A DNA stretch of 64,000 nucleotides from Ensifer adhaerens (GTDB taxonomy: Bacteria; Pseudomonadota; Alphaproteobacteria; Rhizobiales; Rhizobiaceae): positions 372,001 to 436,000 of the forward strand of contig NZ_CP118610.1 in assembly GCF_028993555.1 (NCBI RefSeq). The letters run 5' to 3'. Position 1 is the first letter of the stretch. Every line of letters begins with the position of its first letter. The notes beneath the pieces were generated by a model. The model had not been told where the DNA came from. It was given only the letters and a program-made list of their open reading frames with translations, and did no database searches. The position numbers were made by a program, and so were the translations under genes. Shown piece by piece: positions 1 through 11,247 of this stretch.

Positions 1-67
1 ACGGGCGTTCGACGCCATCGAAGCGGCCTTGCGGTGCGCTGGGAACGAGCTTGTAAAAATCAGTCAT
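1..67 (-). CDS. aceA: Isocitrate lyase, N-terminal fragment (cut by window edge)
   Basis: Only the first 22 codons lie in the window. They read MTDFYKLVPSAPQGRFDGVE, which matches my memory of the N-terminus of rhizobial isocitrate lyase, the glyoxylate-shunt enzyme that splits isocitrate into succinate and glyoxylate. An AGGAGG ribosome-binding site (complement of 72-78) sits just ahead of the ATG. The gene is divergent from the short-chain-acyl regulator at 296, a usual arrangement for this regulator family. The identification rests on a short peptide plus context. Confidence 0.8.
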   Translation of the reverse strand, partial: MTDFYKLVPSAPQGRFDGVERP

Positions 68-240
68 TGCATCCTCCTGTCAAAATCGGACATCCATTCG
101 ACTTTTGTCGTACGGCGCGTTGTGTTTCGAGTTCATGTGACAGTTTTTACATTGCGCTGCGGCAATCGGCTATTGGAAACAATGAAATGGCTGGATCAAA
201 AGGGTTATCTTGTCTTGCCTTTGACAAGGGCGCGAAGTAA

Positions 241-297
241 ATTTGTAAAGACTGTAAAGCGGCGCATGCTTTGTGGATTGTAAAGGTAGTTACAAAT
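241..297. promoter_or_regulatory. Inverted TTTGTAA/TTACAAA sites between aceA and its regulator
   Basis: ATTTGTAA at 241-248 is mirrored by TTACAAAT at 290-297, which overlaps the regulator's start codon. Two further TGTAAAG units lie at 253-259 and 279-285, and TTTTTACA lies near 143-150 on the aceA side. Regulators of the RamB/ScfR type bind AT-rich TTTGCAAA-like half-sites, so this array is a plausible autoregulatory and aceA-control region. Which protein binds here is inferred. Confidence 0.5.
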
Positions 298-1705
298 GGC
301 CGAGAACAAGATCTTCGCCGGTCCGCGGGTCAGGCGCATTCGCAATGGTCTGTCACTGACGCAGACGGCCATGGCCGAGGCGCTCGGCATCTCACCGTCC
401 TACCTCAACCTGATCGAACGCAACCAGCGGCCGCTGACGGTGCAGCTGCTGTTAAAGCTGGCGTCGGTCTACAAGGTCGATCTCGATGAATTGCAGGGAG
501 AAACCGGCGGCAGCCTCACGCAATTGCGCGAGGTTTTTGCCGATCCGCTGCTGTCAGCCGAATTGCCCGGGGAGCAGGAACTGATCGAGGTGGCGGAAGC
601 CGCCCCCAATGCCGCGGGCGGTGTCGTCAAGCTCTATCGTGCCTATCGCGAGCAGGCAGCACGCCTCAAGGACCTCGCTGACCTGCTGGCGGGGCAGGGG
701 CATATGGAGGCGCTTTCGGGCACGCGGCTGCCGATGGACGAGGTGCGCGAGACCTTCGAGGCGCGGCCCAATCATTTCGCTGCGATCGAGGCCGCGGCGG
801 AAACCTTTCACGAGGCGCTGTCGCCGGGCGATGATCTCGTGGGCGCGCTCAAGGACTGGCTGAAGAAGGAGCACGGCCTGGTGGTGCGCAGCCTGCCGGT
901 TCATGCCATGCCCAATCTGCGCCGCCGCTTTGACCGGCATTCCATGCGCCTTTTCATCTCCGAGCGGCTGTCGCCCTATGATCAGTTGCGAGAGATCGCC
1001 ATGGAGGCGGTGTCGATCGCCTGTCACGAAGCAATCATCGCCGAACTCGAGCCCTTGCGTTTCTCGACCGCGGAGGCGCGCCGTATCGCCCGCTTCGAGC
1101 TGGCGCGCTATGGCGCGCATGCGCTGATGATGCCCTATGCCGCCTTCCTCGCCGCCGCGCAGCGCGCGAAGTATGATGTCGACGTGCTGCGTGCCCGGTT
1201 CCAGGTCTCCTTCGAGCAGGCCGCCAATCGGCTGACCATGCTGCAGCGGCCGGGCGCGCAAGGCGTGCCCTTCTTCCTGATGGAGATTGACAATGCCGGC
1301 CACCGCTTGCGTCGGGCCGGCGCATCGGGCTTCCCGCAGGCGAAGTTCGGTGGCGGCTGCCCGAAGCTCAACATCCACGCTGCCTTCTCGGTGCCGGCGC
1401 AGGTGCTGGTGGATCGTGTCGAAATGCCCGATGGCGCCGCGTTTCTGACGATGGCGCGCACATTGGATGGTCCGCAGGCGGCGTTCCAGGAGCGCGTTCG
1501 GCGCACGGCCCTGCTCCTCGGTTGCGAAGCTTCCTTCGCCGATGAGGTGGTCTACGGCACGGCCTCGTCGGCAGCGGTCGCGGTTGGTGCCGCCTGTCGG
1601 CTCTGCGAGCGGCAGGGCTGTCTGGCGCGCGCCGAACCGCCGGTTACACGGCCGCTCGGGCTCGACGAGATGGCGACCGGGCTCAGCGTTTTCGATTTTC
1701 AGTAA
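296..1705 (+). CDS. XRE-family short-chain fatty acyl transcriptional regulator (ScfR/RamB-like)
   Basis: 469 aa. Residues about 10-65 form a Cro/CI-type helix-turn-helix (LTQTAMAEALGISPSYLNLI). The middle part resembles the IrrE/DUF955 fold. The C-terminal half carries the family's GGCPKLNIH and a Cys cluster, CRLCERQGC. Proteins of this length and architecture control acetate, propionate and glyoxylate-shunt genes in response to acyl-CoA. Divergence from aceA supports control of isocitrate lyase. The ATG at 296 has an AAGG element at about 283-286. The gene converges on the desaturase and the two coding ends overlap by 7 bp. Confidence 0.85.
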   Translation: MAENKIFAGPRVRRIRNGLSLTQTAMAEALGISPSYLNLIERNQRPLTVQLLLKLASVYKVDLDELQGETGGSLTQLREVFADPLLSAELPGEQELIEVAEAAPNAAGGVVKLYRAYREQAARLKDLADLLAGQGHMEALSGTRLPMDEVRETFEARPNHFAAIEAAAETFHEALSPGDDLVGALKDWLKKEHGLVVRSLPVHAMPNLRRRFDRHSMRLFISERLSPYDQLREIAMEAVSIACHEAIIAELEPLRFSTAEARRIARFELARYGAHALMMPYAAFLAAAQRAKYDVDVLRARFQVSFEQAANRLTMLQRPGAQGVPFFLMEIDNAGHRLRRAGASGFPQAKFGGGCPKLNIHAAFSVPAQVLVDRVEMPDGAAFLTMARTLDGPQAAFQERVRRTALLLGCEASFADEVVYGTASSAAVAVGAACRLCERQGCLARAEPPVTRPLGLDEMATGLSVFDFQ

Positions 1706-2682
1706 CTGACGGGGTGCTGGTTCGGCAGCAGCGGCGCGTTCGGCCCGAAACATTCGGCCGGAAGGCCGGTCGTGTAGCCACGGGTGATGTGGGCCGTGGC
1801 CGCATAGGCCTTGTTGCGCATCAAGATCGCGTGCAACTCCGGCAGATTGTAGAAGGGCACGCCCGGATAGAGATGGTGCTCAAGGTGATAGTTGATGTTG
1901 TGGGGGGCGAAGAACAGCTTTTCCCAAGAATACGGATAGACCGTGCGTGAACTCGTCAACTCGTCACGATAGTCCATGCTGCCGAAATGCTCGGCGACGC
2001 TGCGTATATAAAGGAACAGGCAGAAGAAGGTGAGGAACGGCACCACCCAGTAGAGTGCCACTTCCCGCCAGATGCCGAGGAGCGTGAAGATCGCCGCGGC
2101 GGCCACGTAGAAGCCGATGCGCAGCAGCTTGTATCGAGGCGTCGAGCGATCGTTCTTTCCCATGCGCTTGGCCATGTGCAGCATGTCGCGCAGCGAATTG
2201 ACCGCGACGAGGTAACCGAGCAACTGCATGATGCCGCGGGCAAGCTTCTGCGGGAAGGTGAATTGCGGCATGCCGAGTTTCGCGGTCCAGTCCGGATCCT
2301 CGTCGGTATTGGCATGCCGGTGGTGGGCGAGATGGTTCTGGCGATAGCCGTCGACGGTGGCAAGCACCGGCCAGGCAAGCAACAGGTCGCTCATCCAGTC
2401 GCTGACCTGCCGGTTGCGGATGATACGGTAGTGCGCCGCCTCGTGGATCATGCAGCCGAGCGCATGCATGCGTCCGGCGATCAGCACCACGGCGACCAGA
2501 TAGACGAGGGGGTTTCCGGCATATTCGCTGACGGCGATCGCGGCTGCGATCATCGCCCAATCGAACGCGATTGCACCCAACGCCTTTCGCGGCTCGAGCA
2601 CCGAAAGGCGTTTCAGTTCCTTGGGTTCGATCCTGCGGTTCCGTCCGCTCATGGCCCTTTCGCCAACGATCTTTTCGCCCAT
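1699..2682 (-). CDS. Fatty acid desaturase family protein
   Basis: The three histidine boxes of membrane di-iron desaturases are present: HEAAHYR, HLAHHRHAN and HLEHH (within NINYHLEHHLYPGVPF). Hydrophobic segments lie between them. These enzymes introduce double bonds into lipid acyl chains, or hydroxylate carotenoid-like substrates, in the inner membrane using O2. The exact substrate cannot be read from sequence. The open frame extends upstream to a TTG at 2745; ATGs at 2682 and 2652 are also possible, and none has a strong ribosome-binding site. The 3' end overlaps the convergent regulator gene by 7 bp. Confidence 0.85.
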   Translation of the reverse strand: MGEKIVGERAMSGRNRRIEPKELKRLSVLEPRKALGAIAFDWAMIAAAIAVSEYAGNPLVYLVAVVLIAGRMHALGCMIHEAAHYRIIRNRQVSDWMSDLLLAWPVLATVDGYRQNHLAHHRHANTDEDPDWTAKLGMPQFTFPQKLARGIMQLLGYLVAVNSLRDMLHMAKRMGKNDRSTPRYKLLRIGFYVAAAAIFTLLGIWREVALYWVVPFLTFFCLFLYIRSVAEHFGSMDYRDELTSSRTVYPYSWEKLFFAPHNINYHLEHHLYPGVPFYNLPELHAILMRNKAYAATAHITRGYTTGLPAECFGPNAPLLPNQHPVSY

Positions 2683-2784
2683 CGCAATACCCAAGCCTTG
2701 ATCTGCAACCGGCGAGAAACTCGCACGGTGATCATGGTTAATCAATTGTAAACGTCGGTCCGTACATGTCGAGCATCGACATGG

Positions 2785-2931
2785 TTAACTGCGGCAGATT
2801 GCATCGCTCGGTTTACGTGGCGGCACGGCATTCGCCATAAGTGCCCGATTTTCCTTGGCTTGTGAAAAGCGCAGACCGTTGCGGCCGCGCCTTGTATTGG
2901 CACGAAAGCGCTTGAGGTTATCGAGAAACAT
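2785..2931 (-). CDS. Small Arg-rich hypothetical protein (48 aa)
   Basis: I do not recognise this protein. The 48-codon frame starting MFLDNLKRFRANTRRGRNG has a strong GGAGG ribosome-binding site 6 nt before its ATG (complement of about 2936-2942), which is the main reason to call it. It is basic at the N-terminus and has no membrane segment. It lies upstream of the desaturase on the same strand and could be cotranscribed with it. It also occupies most of the gap in front of potF, leaving only about 80 bp for divergent promoters. Confidence 0.45.
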   Translation of the reverse strand: MFLDNLKRFRANTRRGRNGLRFSQAKENRALMANAVPPRKPSDAICRS

Positions 2932-3014
2932 GCCTAACCTCCGGCCCTGAGCGAAGCGATTGGACGGTGTCCCGGCATGCTGGGCCCGCAATGAAAAATC
3001 AAAAGGGGAGTTGT

Positions 3015-4109
3015 ATGTCCAAGCTCATCGTCACAACCCTGGCGGCAGCCGTACTGGCCGGTTCGACCATGCTGGCCTCGGCGCAGGAGCGCGTGGTTAA
3101 CGTCTATAACTGGTCGGATTACATCGATAGCAGCATTCTTGAGGACTTCACCAAGGAAACAGGCATCAAGGTCGTCTATGACGTCTTCGATTCCAACGAG
3201 ATCCTGGAGACCAAGCTGCTCGCGGGCGGTTCGGGCTACGACGTCGTCGTGCCGACGGCGACCTTCCTGCAGCGCCAGATTGCTGCCGGCGTATTCCAGA
3301 AGCTCGACAAGTCGAAGCTGCCGAACCTTTCGAACATGTGGGACGTGATCATGGAGCGTACGGCCAAGTACGATCCGGGCAACGACTACGCCGTCGATTA
3401 CATGTGGGGCACGACGGGCATCGGCTACAACGTCGAAAAGATGAAGGCGATCCTCGGGACGGACGAAAAGCCGAGCTGGGACGTACTCTTCAAGCCGGAA
3501 CTGGCCGCGAAGTTCAAGGATTGCGGCATCCACGTCCTCGATTCTCCGACCGACGTCATGCCTTCGGCGCTGGCCTATCTCGGCCTCAATCCGGATAGCC
3601 ACGACGCTGCTGACCTTGAAAAGGCTGCCGATCTTCTGGCGAGCATCCGTCCCTACGTGCGCAAGTTCCATTCGTCGGAATACATCAACGCGCTCGCCAA
3701 CGGTGACATCTGCCTTGCGCTCGGCTTCTCGGGCGACGTCTTCCAGGCCCGCGACCGCGCGGCCGAGGCCAAGGCCGGCGTAACCGTCGACTATGCGATC
3801 CCGAGCCAGGGCGCCCAGATGTGGTTCGACATGCTGGCAATCCCCGCCGATGCCCAGCACGTCGAGGAAGCGCACGCGTTCCTGAACTACATGATGAAGC
3901 CGGAAGTGGTGGCCAAGGCCTCGAACTACGTCTTCTACGCCAACGGCAACAAGGCCTCGCAGCAGTTTCTCGACAAGGCGGTGCTCGAAGACAGCGCCAT
4001 CTATCCCTCGGACGAGGTGATGCAGAAACTGTTCACGGTGACGCCCTTCGAGGCGAAGCAGCAGAGGGTGTTGACCCGACTCTGGACAAAGGTCGTAACC
4101 GGCCAGTAA
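3015..4109 (+). CDS. potF: Putrescine/spermidine ABC transporter, periplasmic binding protein
   Basis: 364 aa, starting at the ATG at 3015 behind AGGGGAG. A cleavable signal peptide (about residues 1-24, ending ASAQE) is followed by VVNVYNWSDYID, the typical start of mature PotD/PotF proteins. It captures polyamines in the periplasm and delivers them to the PotH-PotI channel. It is the first gene of a potFGHI operon. A hairpin followed by T-rich sequence separates it from potG, which would give more binding protein than membrane components. Putrescine versus spermidine specificity is not certain from sequence. Confidence 0.88.
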   Translation: MSKLIVTTLAAAVLAGSTMLASAQERVVNVYNWSDYIDSSILEDFTKETGIKVVYDVFDSNEILETKLLAGGSGYDVVVPTATFLQRQIAAGVFQKLDKSKLPNLSNMWDVIMERTAKYDPGNDYAVDYMWGTTGIGYNVEKMKAILGTDEKPSWDVLFKPELAAKFKDCGIHVLDSPTDVMPSALAYLGLNPDSHDAADLEKAADLLASIRPYVRKFHSSEYINALANGDICLALGFSGDVFQARDRAAEAKAGVTVDYAIPSQGAQMWFDMLAIPADAQHVEEAHAFLNYMMKPEVVAKASNYVFYANGNKASQQFLDKAVLEDSAIYPSDEVMQKLFTVTPFEAKQQRVLTRLWTKVVTGQ

Positions 4110-4120
4110 GAGCGGAAACG

Positions 4121-4155
4121 AATTGCCCGGACCTCAAAATCCGGGCAATTTTCTT
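4121..4155 (+). terminator. Attenuator hairpin between potF and potG
   Basis: AATTGCCCGGA (4121-4131) pairs with TCCGGGCAATT (4140-4150), followed by TTTCTT. It is a Rho-independent-type hairpin inside an operon, positioned to reduce transcription of the ATPase and permease genes relative to the binding protein. Confidence 0.7.
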
Positions 4156-4209
4156 AATGGGCGCCGGGGAAAACAAGAGCGCCCGATCGGCTGTATCATT
4201 CGGGGATAG

Positions 4210-5355
4210 ATGATGAAGTCTCTCGGCAGTATCCGGCGGTCCTTTGCCCCCTGGGCGGATCCCGCTTCCAAGCCATTCATTTCCTTCAAGAACGTCACGA
4301 AGAAGTTCGGCGATTTCGTCGCGGTCGACGACCTTTCGCTGGATATCTACACGCGCGAGTTCTTTGCGCTGCTTGGCGCATCGGGCTGCGGAAAGTCGAC
4401 GCTCCTGCGCATGCTCGCCGGCTTCGAACAGCCAACCTCCGGAGAGATCATTCTCGACGGGCAGAGTCTCGCCGGCATCCCTCCCTACCGGCGCCCGGTC
4501 AACATGATGTTCCAGTCCTATGCGCTCTTTCCGCACATGACGGTCGAGAACAACATCGCATTCGGCCTGAAGCAGGACGGCATGCCGAAGGCGGACATCG
4601 CCGCGCGCGTTGCGCAGATGCTGAAGCTCGTCAAGCTCGAGAAGTTCGCCCAGCGCAAGCCGCATCAGCTTTCCGGTGGCCAGCGCCAGCGCGTCGCGCT
4701 TGCCCGCTCGCTCGCCAAGCGGCCGAAGGTGCTGCTCCTCGACGAGCCGCTTGGCGCGCTCGACAAGAAGCTGCGTGAGGAGACCCAGTTCGAATTGATG
4801 GACCTGCAGCAGGAACTCGGCCTTACCTTCGTGGTCGTCACCCACGACCAGGAGGAGGCGATGACCATGGCCGACCGCATCGCGGTCATGAGCCACGGCA
4901 AGGTCATCCAGGTCGCGACCCCGGCCGAGATCTATGAGGCGCCGAATTCCCGTTTCGTTGCGGACTTCATCGGCGACGTCAACATTTTCGAGGGGGCGGT
5001 CGCTGGAGCCGAGGGCGGCTATGTCCGCCTTGAAGGCACGAATGGTTTCCCCATCCGCATGGCGTCCCCCGAAACGCCGGCCACAGGCGGCAAGTCGGCC
5101 GTTGCCGTCCGTCCGGAAAAGATCCGCGTGGGCCGGCAGCCACCGGCCCACGCCCCCGTGAACACTGTCCAGGGCGAGATCTGGGATATCGGCTATCTCG
5201 GTGACATGACCGTCTTCCATGTGCGCCTGAAGGATGGACGCGTGATCAAGGCATCGTCGCTGAACGCGGTGCGCGCGGCTGAGGATCCGCTTGGTTACGA
5301 CCAGGAAGTCTGGGTTTCCTTCGGCGAAGACGCCGGCGTCGTTCTGAAGGATTGA
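4210..5355 (+). CDS. potG: Polyamine ABC transporter ATP-binding protein
   Basis: 381 aa. Walker A GASGCGKST is at residues 56-64, followed by the Q-loop (MFQSYALFPHMTV), signature LSGGQRQR, Walker B VLLLDEP and the switch His in VVTHDQEEA. A C-terminal TOBE-like regulatory domain follows at about residues 285-381. It energises uptake by the PotH/PotI permease on the cytoplasmic face. The length and N-terminal extension fit PotG/PotA. A second ATG at 4213 is an equally possible start. The gene ends 4 nt before potH. Confidence 0.88.
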   Translation: MMKSLGSIRRSFAPWADPASKPFISFKNVTKKFGDFVAVDDLSLDIYTREFFALLGASGCGKSTLLRMLAGFEQPTSGEIILDGQSLAGIPPYRRPVNMMFQSYALFPHMTVENNIAFGLKQDGMPKADIAARVAQMLKLVKLEKFAQRKPHQLSGGQRQRVALARSLAKRPKVLLLDEPLGALDKKLREETQFELMDLQQELGLTFVVVTHDQEEAMTMADRIAVMSHGKVIQVATPAEIYEAPNSRFVADFIGDVNIFEGAVAGAEGGYVRLEGTNGFPIRMASPETPATGGKSAVAVRPEKIRVGRQPPAHAPVNTVQGEIWDIGYLGDMTVFHVRLKDGRVIKASSLNAVRAAEDPLGYDQEVWVSFGEDAGVVLKD

Positions 5356-5359
5356 GACC

Positions 5360-6271
5360 ATGACACGCGTCGCATCCGCTGTCTTCAGCCGCCTCGTCAT
5401 CATCATCCCCTATGCCTGGCTGCTGTTTTTCTTCCTGATCCCCTTCTTCATCGTTTTCCGTATTTCGTTGTCGCAGACGGCAGTGGCGATGCCGCCCTAC
5501 ACCCCGGTCTTCGACCTCTTCGGTGGCCTGTCGGGAATCCTTGAAAAGGCGCGGGAGTTCTCGTTCGACAACTATGTCTGGCTGACGGAAGATGTTCTCT
5601 ACTTCAACGCCTATGTATCGAGCGTCATCATCGCGGCGATTTCGACTGTCCTGACGCTGCTGATCGCCTATCCGGTCGCCTACGGAATGGCGAAGGCGCC
5701 GAAGACCATCCGGCCGACGCTCTTGATGCTGGTGATCCTGCCGTTCTGGACGAGCTTCCTGATCCGCGTTTACGCCTGGATTGCGATCCTGAAGCCCGAG
5801 GGGCTGCTCAACCAGTTCCTGATGAGCGTCAACGTCATCGACCAGCCGCTGATCATCCTCAACACCAATTGGGCGATCTATATCGGCATCGTCTATTCCT
5901 ATCTGCCTTTCATGGTCCTGCCGATCTATTCCTCGCTGGAGAAGATGGACCACTCGCTGACCGAGGCTGCCCTCGATCTTGGGTGTACGCCGTTCACCGC
6001 CTTCTGGCGGGTGACCTTCCCGTTGTCGCTGGCGGGCGTGGTCGCGGGCTGCCTGCTCGTCTTCATCCCCGCGGTCGGCGAGTTCGTTATCCCCGATCTG
6101 CTCGGCGGTTCGGAGACGCTGATGATCGGCAAGACGCTCTGGAACGAGTTCAACGCCAACCGCGACTGGCCGGTTTCTTCGGCCGTGGCGACGATCCTGC
6201 TTCTGATTCTGGTGCTGCCGATCGTCTACTTCCAGAACGCGCAGGCGAAAGCCGATGGCGAGGGGAGGTAG
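5360..6271 (+). CDS. potH: Polyamine ABC transporter permease
   Basis: 303 aa with six predicted membrane segments. The EAA loop (LTEAALDLGCTPFTAFWRVTFPLS) is where the ATPase docks. It forms the inner-membrane channel with PotI. The N-terminus (VIIIPYAWLLFFFLIPFFIVF) is the first membrane helix. It starts 4 nt after potG and ends 3 nt before potI, so the genes are translationally close. Confidence 0.88.
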   Translation: MTRVASAVFSRLVIIIPYAWLLFFFLIPFFIVFRISLSQTAVAMPPYTPVFDLFGGLSGILEKAREFSFDNYVWLTEDVLYFNAYVSSVIIAAISTVLTLLIAYPVAYGMAKAPKTIRPTLLMLVILPFWTSFLIRVYAWIAILKPEGLLNQFLMSVNVIDQPLIILNTNWAIYIGIVYSYLPFMVLPIYSSLEKMDHSLTEAALDLGCTPFTAFWRVTFPLSLAGVVAGCLLVFIPAVGEFVIPDLLGGSETLMIGKTLWNEFNANRDWPVSSAVATILLLILVLPIVYFQNAQAKADGEGR

Positions 6272-6274
6272 GTC

Positions 6275-7093
6275 ATGGGCAACTGGTCACGTTTCAACAT
6301 CGCCTCGATCGTGCTCGGCTTTGGATTTCTGTATCTGCCGATCGTGCTCCTGGTGATTTTCTCCTTCAACGAGTCGAAACTGGTCACGGTCTGGGCCGGC
6401 TTTTCGACCAAGTGGTACGCGCAGCTCTGGCACAATCAGGCACTGCTCGATGCCGCCTGGGTAACGATCCGCGTCGCGCTGATCTCGGCGACCTGTGCAA
6501 CCGTGCTTGGAACGCTCGCGGCACTGGCGCTCGTTCGCTACACGCGTTTCCGCGGCCGCATGCTGTTTTCGGGCATGGTCTATGCGCCGCTCGTCATGCC
6601 CGAGGTGATCACCGGCCTGTCGCTGCTGCTGCTCTTCGTCGCCATCGGCCTCGACCGCGGCTTCTGGACGATCACGCTGGCGCACATCACCTTCACCATG
6701 TGCTTCGTCGCTGTGGTGGTGCAATCGCGGCTGCTCAGCTTCGACCGATCGATCGAAGAGGCAGCGCTCGATCTCGGCGCCACACCGGTCACGACCTTCT
6801 TTGCGATCACCTTGCCGGTCATCGCACCGGCAGTGTTTTCGGGCTGGGTGCTGGCCTTCACCCTGTCGCTGGATGATCTCGTGATTTCGAGCTTCACGAC
6901 GGGGCCGGGGGCCACGACCCTGCCGATGAAGATCTACAGCCAGGTGCGGCTCGGTGTGACGCCGGAAATCAATGCGATCTGTACGATCCTCATCGGCGTT
7001 GTCGCAATCGGGGTCGTCCTTGCCTCCATCGTCACCAAGCAGCGTGAAGCTCAGCGCGAGCGAGACGAGCGGGCAGCCTTCGCTCAAACCTGA
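6275..7093 (+). CDS. potI: Polyamine ABC transporter permease
   Basis: 272 aa with six predicted membrane segments and the EAA loop (IEEAALDLGATPVTTFFAITLP). It is the second half of the polyamine channel and the last gene of potFGHI. The C-terminal tail is short and charged (KQREAQRERDERAAF). A RIME-type repeat follows the operon. Confidence 0.88.
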   Translation: MGNWSRFNIASIVLGFGFLYLPIVLLVIFSFNESKLVTVWAGFSTKWYAQLWHNQALLDAAWVTIRVALISATCATVLGTLAALALVRYTRFRGRMLFSGMVYAPLVMPEVITGLSLLLLFVAIGLDRGFWTITLAHITFTMCFVAVVVQSRLLSFDRSIEEAALDLGATPVTTFFAITLPVIAPAVFSGWVLAFTLSLDDLVISSFTTGPGATTLPMKIYSQVRLGVTPEINAICTILIGVVAIGVVLASIVTKQREAQRERDERAAFAQT

Positions 7094-7165
7094 GCGGGAG
7101 CTGTCGCCACGCTTGGCGTGGTTCGGCATTTGTCCGTTGTGAACCGCAAACCAACGGCCGGTGTC

Positions 7166-7272
7166 CTACTGCATGTTTCCTTTGATCCTAGCCGATTGAA
7201 GGACAAAAACATGCAGCAATTCAAAGTGCTACAGCGACCTTTGCGCGTCCAATAAGACGCGCCGCGCTGTAG
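7166..7272 (+). repeat. RIME-type intergenic palindromic repeat, copy A
   Basis: About 107 bp made of two large imperfect palindromes. The first runs from CTGCATGTTTCC to AAACATGCAG, the second from CTACAGCGACC to GCGCTGTAG. Between them is ATTCAAAGTGCTACAGCG. It resembles the roughly 108-bp Rhizobium intergenic mosaic element RIME1 as I remember it, and two further copies occur in this window at 27031 and 30607. It lies between the convergent potI and AsmA genes. Confidence 0.75.
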
Positions 7273-7285
7273 ACGCCGGCCGTTT

Positions 7286-9142
7286 TCAGTTGGGTTCGCC
7301 GAGGACCGACAGAGGCGAGATCACCGCATTCGGCCAGGATCCGCCGACGAAGAAGCGCAGCCTTTGTCCGGCATTGAGCATGTCGATGAACGTGCCGGCG
7401 AGCGCCAGGCTGCCGGTGCGATAGGGAATGACGCCATTGACCGAGAGACTGCCGGTTTGGCCGGTGAAAAGCGCCTGGTTCAGCCGCGCCGACCCCTGGC
7501 CGAAGCTCGCTTCGATGTCCGCCCTCTGGAAAGCGAAGCTGCCATCGCTTGCCTGAGCCAGCGAGAAGAACTCGCCCGCCCTGACCAGGTCCGCGAAGGC
7601 GTTCGCGTCGAAGCCGGAGAGGCTGCCGTTGGCGAGCGAGAGCCTGATGCGGCCCGAAGCCTCGGCCGCCTGCTCAGTCCAGAACGGATGCTCGGTCACC
7701 AGATCGAAGTTGACGTTGCCGCGGCCGGTCGGGATCGGGCCGGTAAATCCGAAGTCTGCAAGCGCTGCGGCGAGGTCGGCATTCTTCAGGACAAGCTCCA
7801 GCTTGCCGCCCTTCGCCAATCCCGCTTCCGAGACGGCGATCCGGCCGCTGAGCCGGCCATTGGCGTAGGTACTGTCGGCGATGTCGATGGAGGCACGCCC
7901 GTGGTCGACGATAATGCCGGCCGCAAGGTCCACCAGCCGCAGCGGGCCGATCAATGCCTCCTGCGCCGATAGGCGGACGTCAGCGCGCCAGGTCCGCGCG
8001 AAAGCGTCCCCGAGCTGCTTGGCGACGTCGTCGGGCTCCACCGGCAATTGATCGATGAGTGGTTGCAGCCCGTTGAGGCTGATATGGTCGAAGGCGAGCG
8101 TGCCCTCTATGCGGGGTGTATCGTTGGCTGATGTGGAGACGTCGAGAACACCGGTTGCATTGGCGCCGCCCAGGGCAAGCTGCAGCTCGTCGAATTTCAA
8201 CGAGCGATCACTTGTCGTGACATTGGCGCTGAGGTTGATGCTGCTGTCGGGCAGGGTGCGATCGGTCTTGCCCTGATACCAAGCGGCAAGCGTTTGCAAG
8301 GATGCCGTCGAAAGCTGGAGCCGGCCCGAACTGATCGGCGTCTGCGAGAGACTGCCGATGCCTTCGAAAGAGAGATTCAATGGCGTCGAGGCAAACGATG
8401 TCCTGAGCGTCGTGTTGCGGCCGGCAAGCAGAGCCAGTGGCTCGTCGCAGTCGAGCGTCCAGGTCACCGGCTGTCCACTGAGGCTGCCCGAGAACTGCGC
8501 GCCCAGAGGCTCGGAGAACGATGGCCACTTGACCGTTCCGGAGATGCCCGAGAATTCGCGGGTCTGATTGGTGATGAGGTCGATGACCTGCAGGCGTCCG
8601 TTTTCCACCGTGACGTCGCCGAAGGGCGTATCGTCTCCGGAAGTCGGTCGCTCCGGCGACGTCAACCAGTGCGGGCGTTGCCAGTTGAGCGTGCCGTCTG
8701 TCCGTCTTTCCAGCGTGACGACCGGTTCGATCAGACGGATGTCCTCGAGGTCCGGGTCGCCATCGATCGCCGAAAGCAGGCTGAAGGACGCGGTTATGCT
8801 GCCGATATGCGCGAGCTTGCGTGACGTGCCATCTGCCGTCTCGATTGTCGCGGCGCGAAGCGTGAGGGTCGGTTCGGGCCAGAAGCTGATCTCGGGATTG
8901 CCAGCGATCCGGCTTTTTCCACCGGACCAGGCGTCGAGCATGTGTTCTACAGTCGGGCGCACGTCGGCGGTGGAGATCACCAGAGGCAGCGCGGCGTTGT
9001 AGGCGACGGCAAGCCCCACACCGATCGCTGCGGCCCAGAGGAAGTGGCGACGGCTGAGCGGCGACCGCAGGCGTGCGTCGCGCATCTTATGCAGGAAATT
9101 CCGTGTCATGTCTGCCTGGTCGCCATCGCTTGGATCACGCAT
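7286..9142 (-). CDS. AsmA family outer-membrane biogenesis protein
   Basis: Up to 618 aa. One N-terminal membrane anchor (FLWAAAIGVGLAVAYNAAL) is followed by a long beta-rich periplasmic region of the AsmA type: an early I-A-GNPEISFWPEPTLTL block and C-terminal repeated LSVNGVIPYRTGSLALAG-like strands. AsmA/TamB-like proteins bridge the periplasm and affect lipid transport and outer-membrane assembly. The start may instead be the ATG at 9109 (GACCAGGCAGAC upstream). It is divergent from acetoacetyl-CoA synthetase. Confidence 0.78.
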   Translation of the reverse strand: MRDPSDGDQADMTRNFLHKMRDARLRSPLSRRHFLWAAAIGVGLAVAYNAALPLVISTADVRPTVEHMLDAWSGGKSRIAGNPEISFWPEPTLTLRAATIETADGTSRKLAHIGSITASFSLLSAIDGDPDLEDIRLIEPVVTLERRTDGTLNWQRPHWLTSPERPTSGDDTPFGDVTVENGRLQVIDLITNQTREFSGISGTVKWPSFSEPLGAQFSGSLSGQPVTWTLDCDEPLALLAGRNTTLRTSFASTPLNLSFEGIGSLSQTPISSGRLQLSTASLQTLAAWYQGKTDRTLPDSSINLSANVTTSDRSLKFDELQLALGGANATGVLDVSTSANDTPRIEGTLAFDHISLNGLQPLIDQLPVEPDDVAKQLGDAFARTWRADVRLSAQEALIGPLRLVDLAAGIIVDHGRASIDIADSTYANGRLSGRIAVSEAGLAKGGKLELVLKNADLAAALADFGFTGPIPTGRGNVNFDLVTEHPFWTEQAAEASGRIRLSLANGSLSGFDANAFADLVRAGEFFSLAQASDGSFAFQRADIEASFGQGSARLNQALFTGQTGSLSVNGVIPYRTGSLALAGTFIDMLNAGQRLRFFVGGSWPNAVISPLSVLGEPN

Positions 9143-9294
9143 GTTGGATAGGCCTTCGATCTTCAGAAATCAAATGCGATGGACAGGAAACAGACAGGTA
9201 AATGTCGTCTGCGCGATGCCGGGGTGACTGCAGGTACTGTTTATTTTGCGATGCAGCATGGTATAGAGAGCGCGGAGCAGGAGTGGAGGAAAGC

Positions 9295-11247
<1,953 letters not shown>

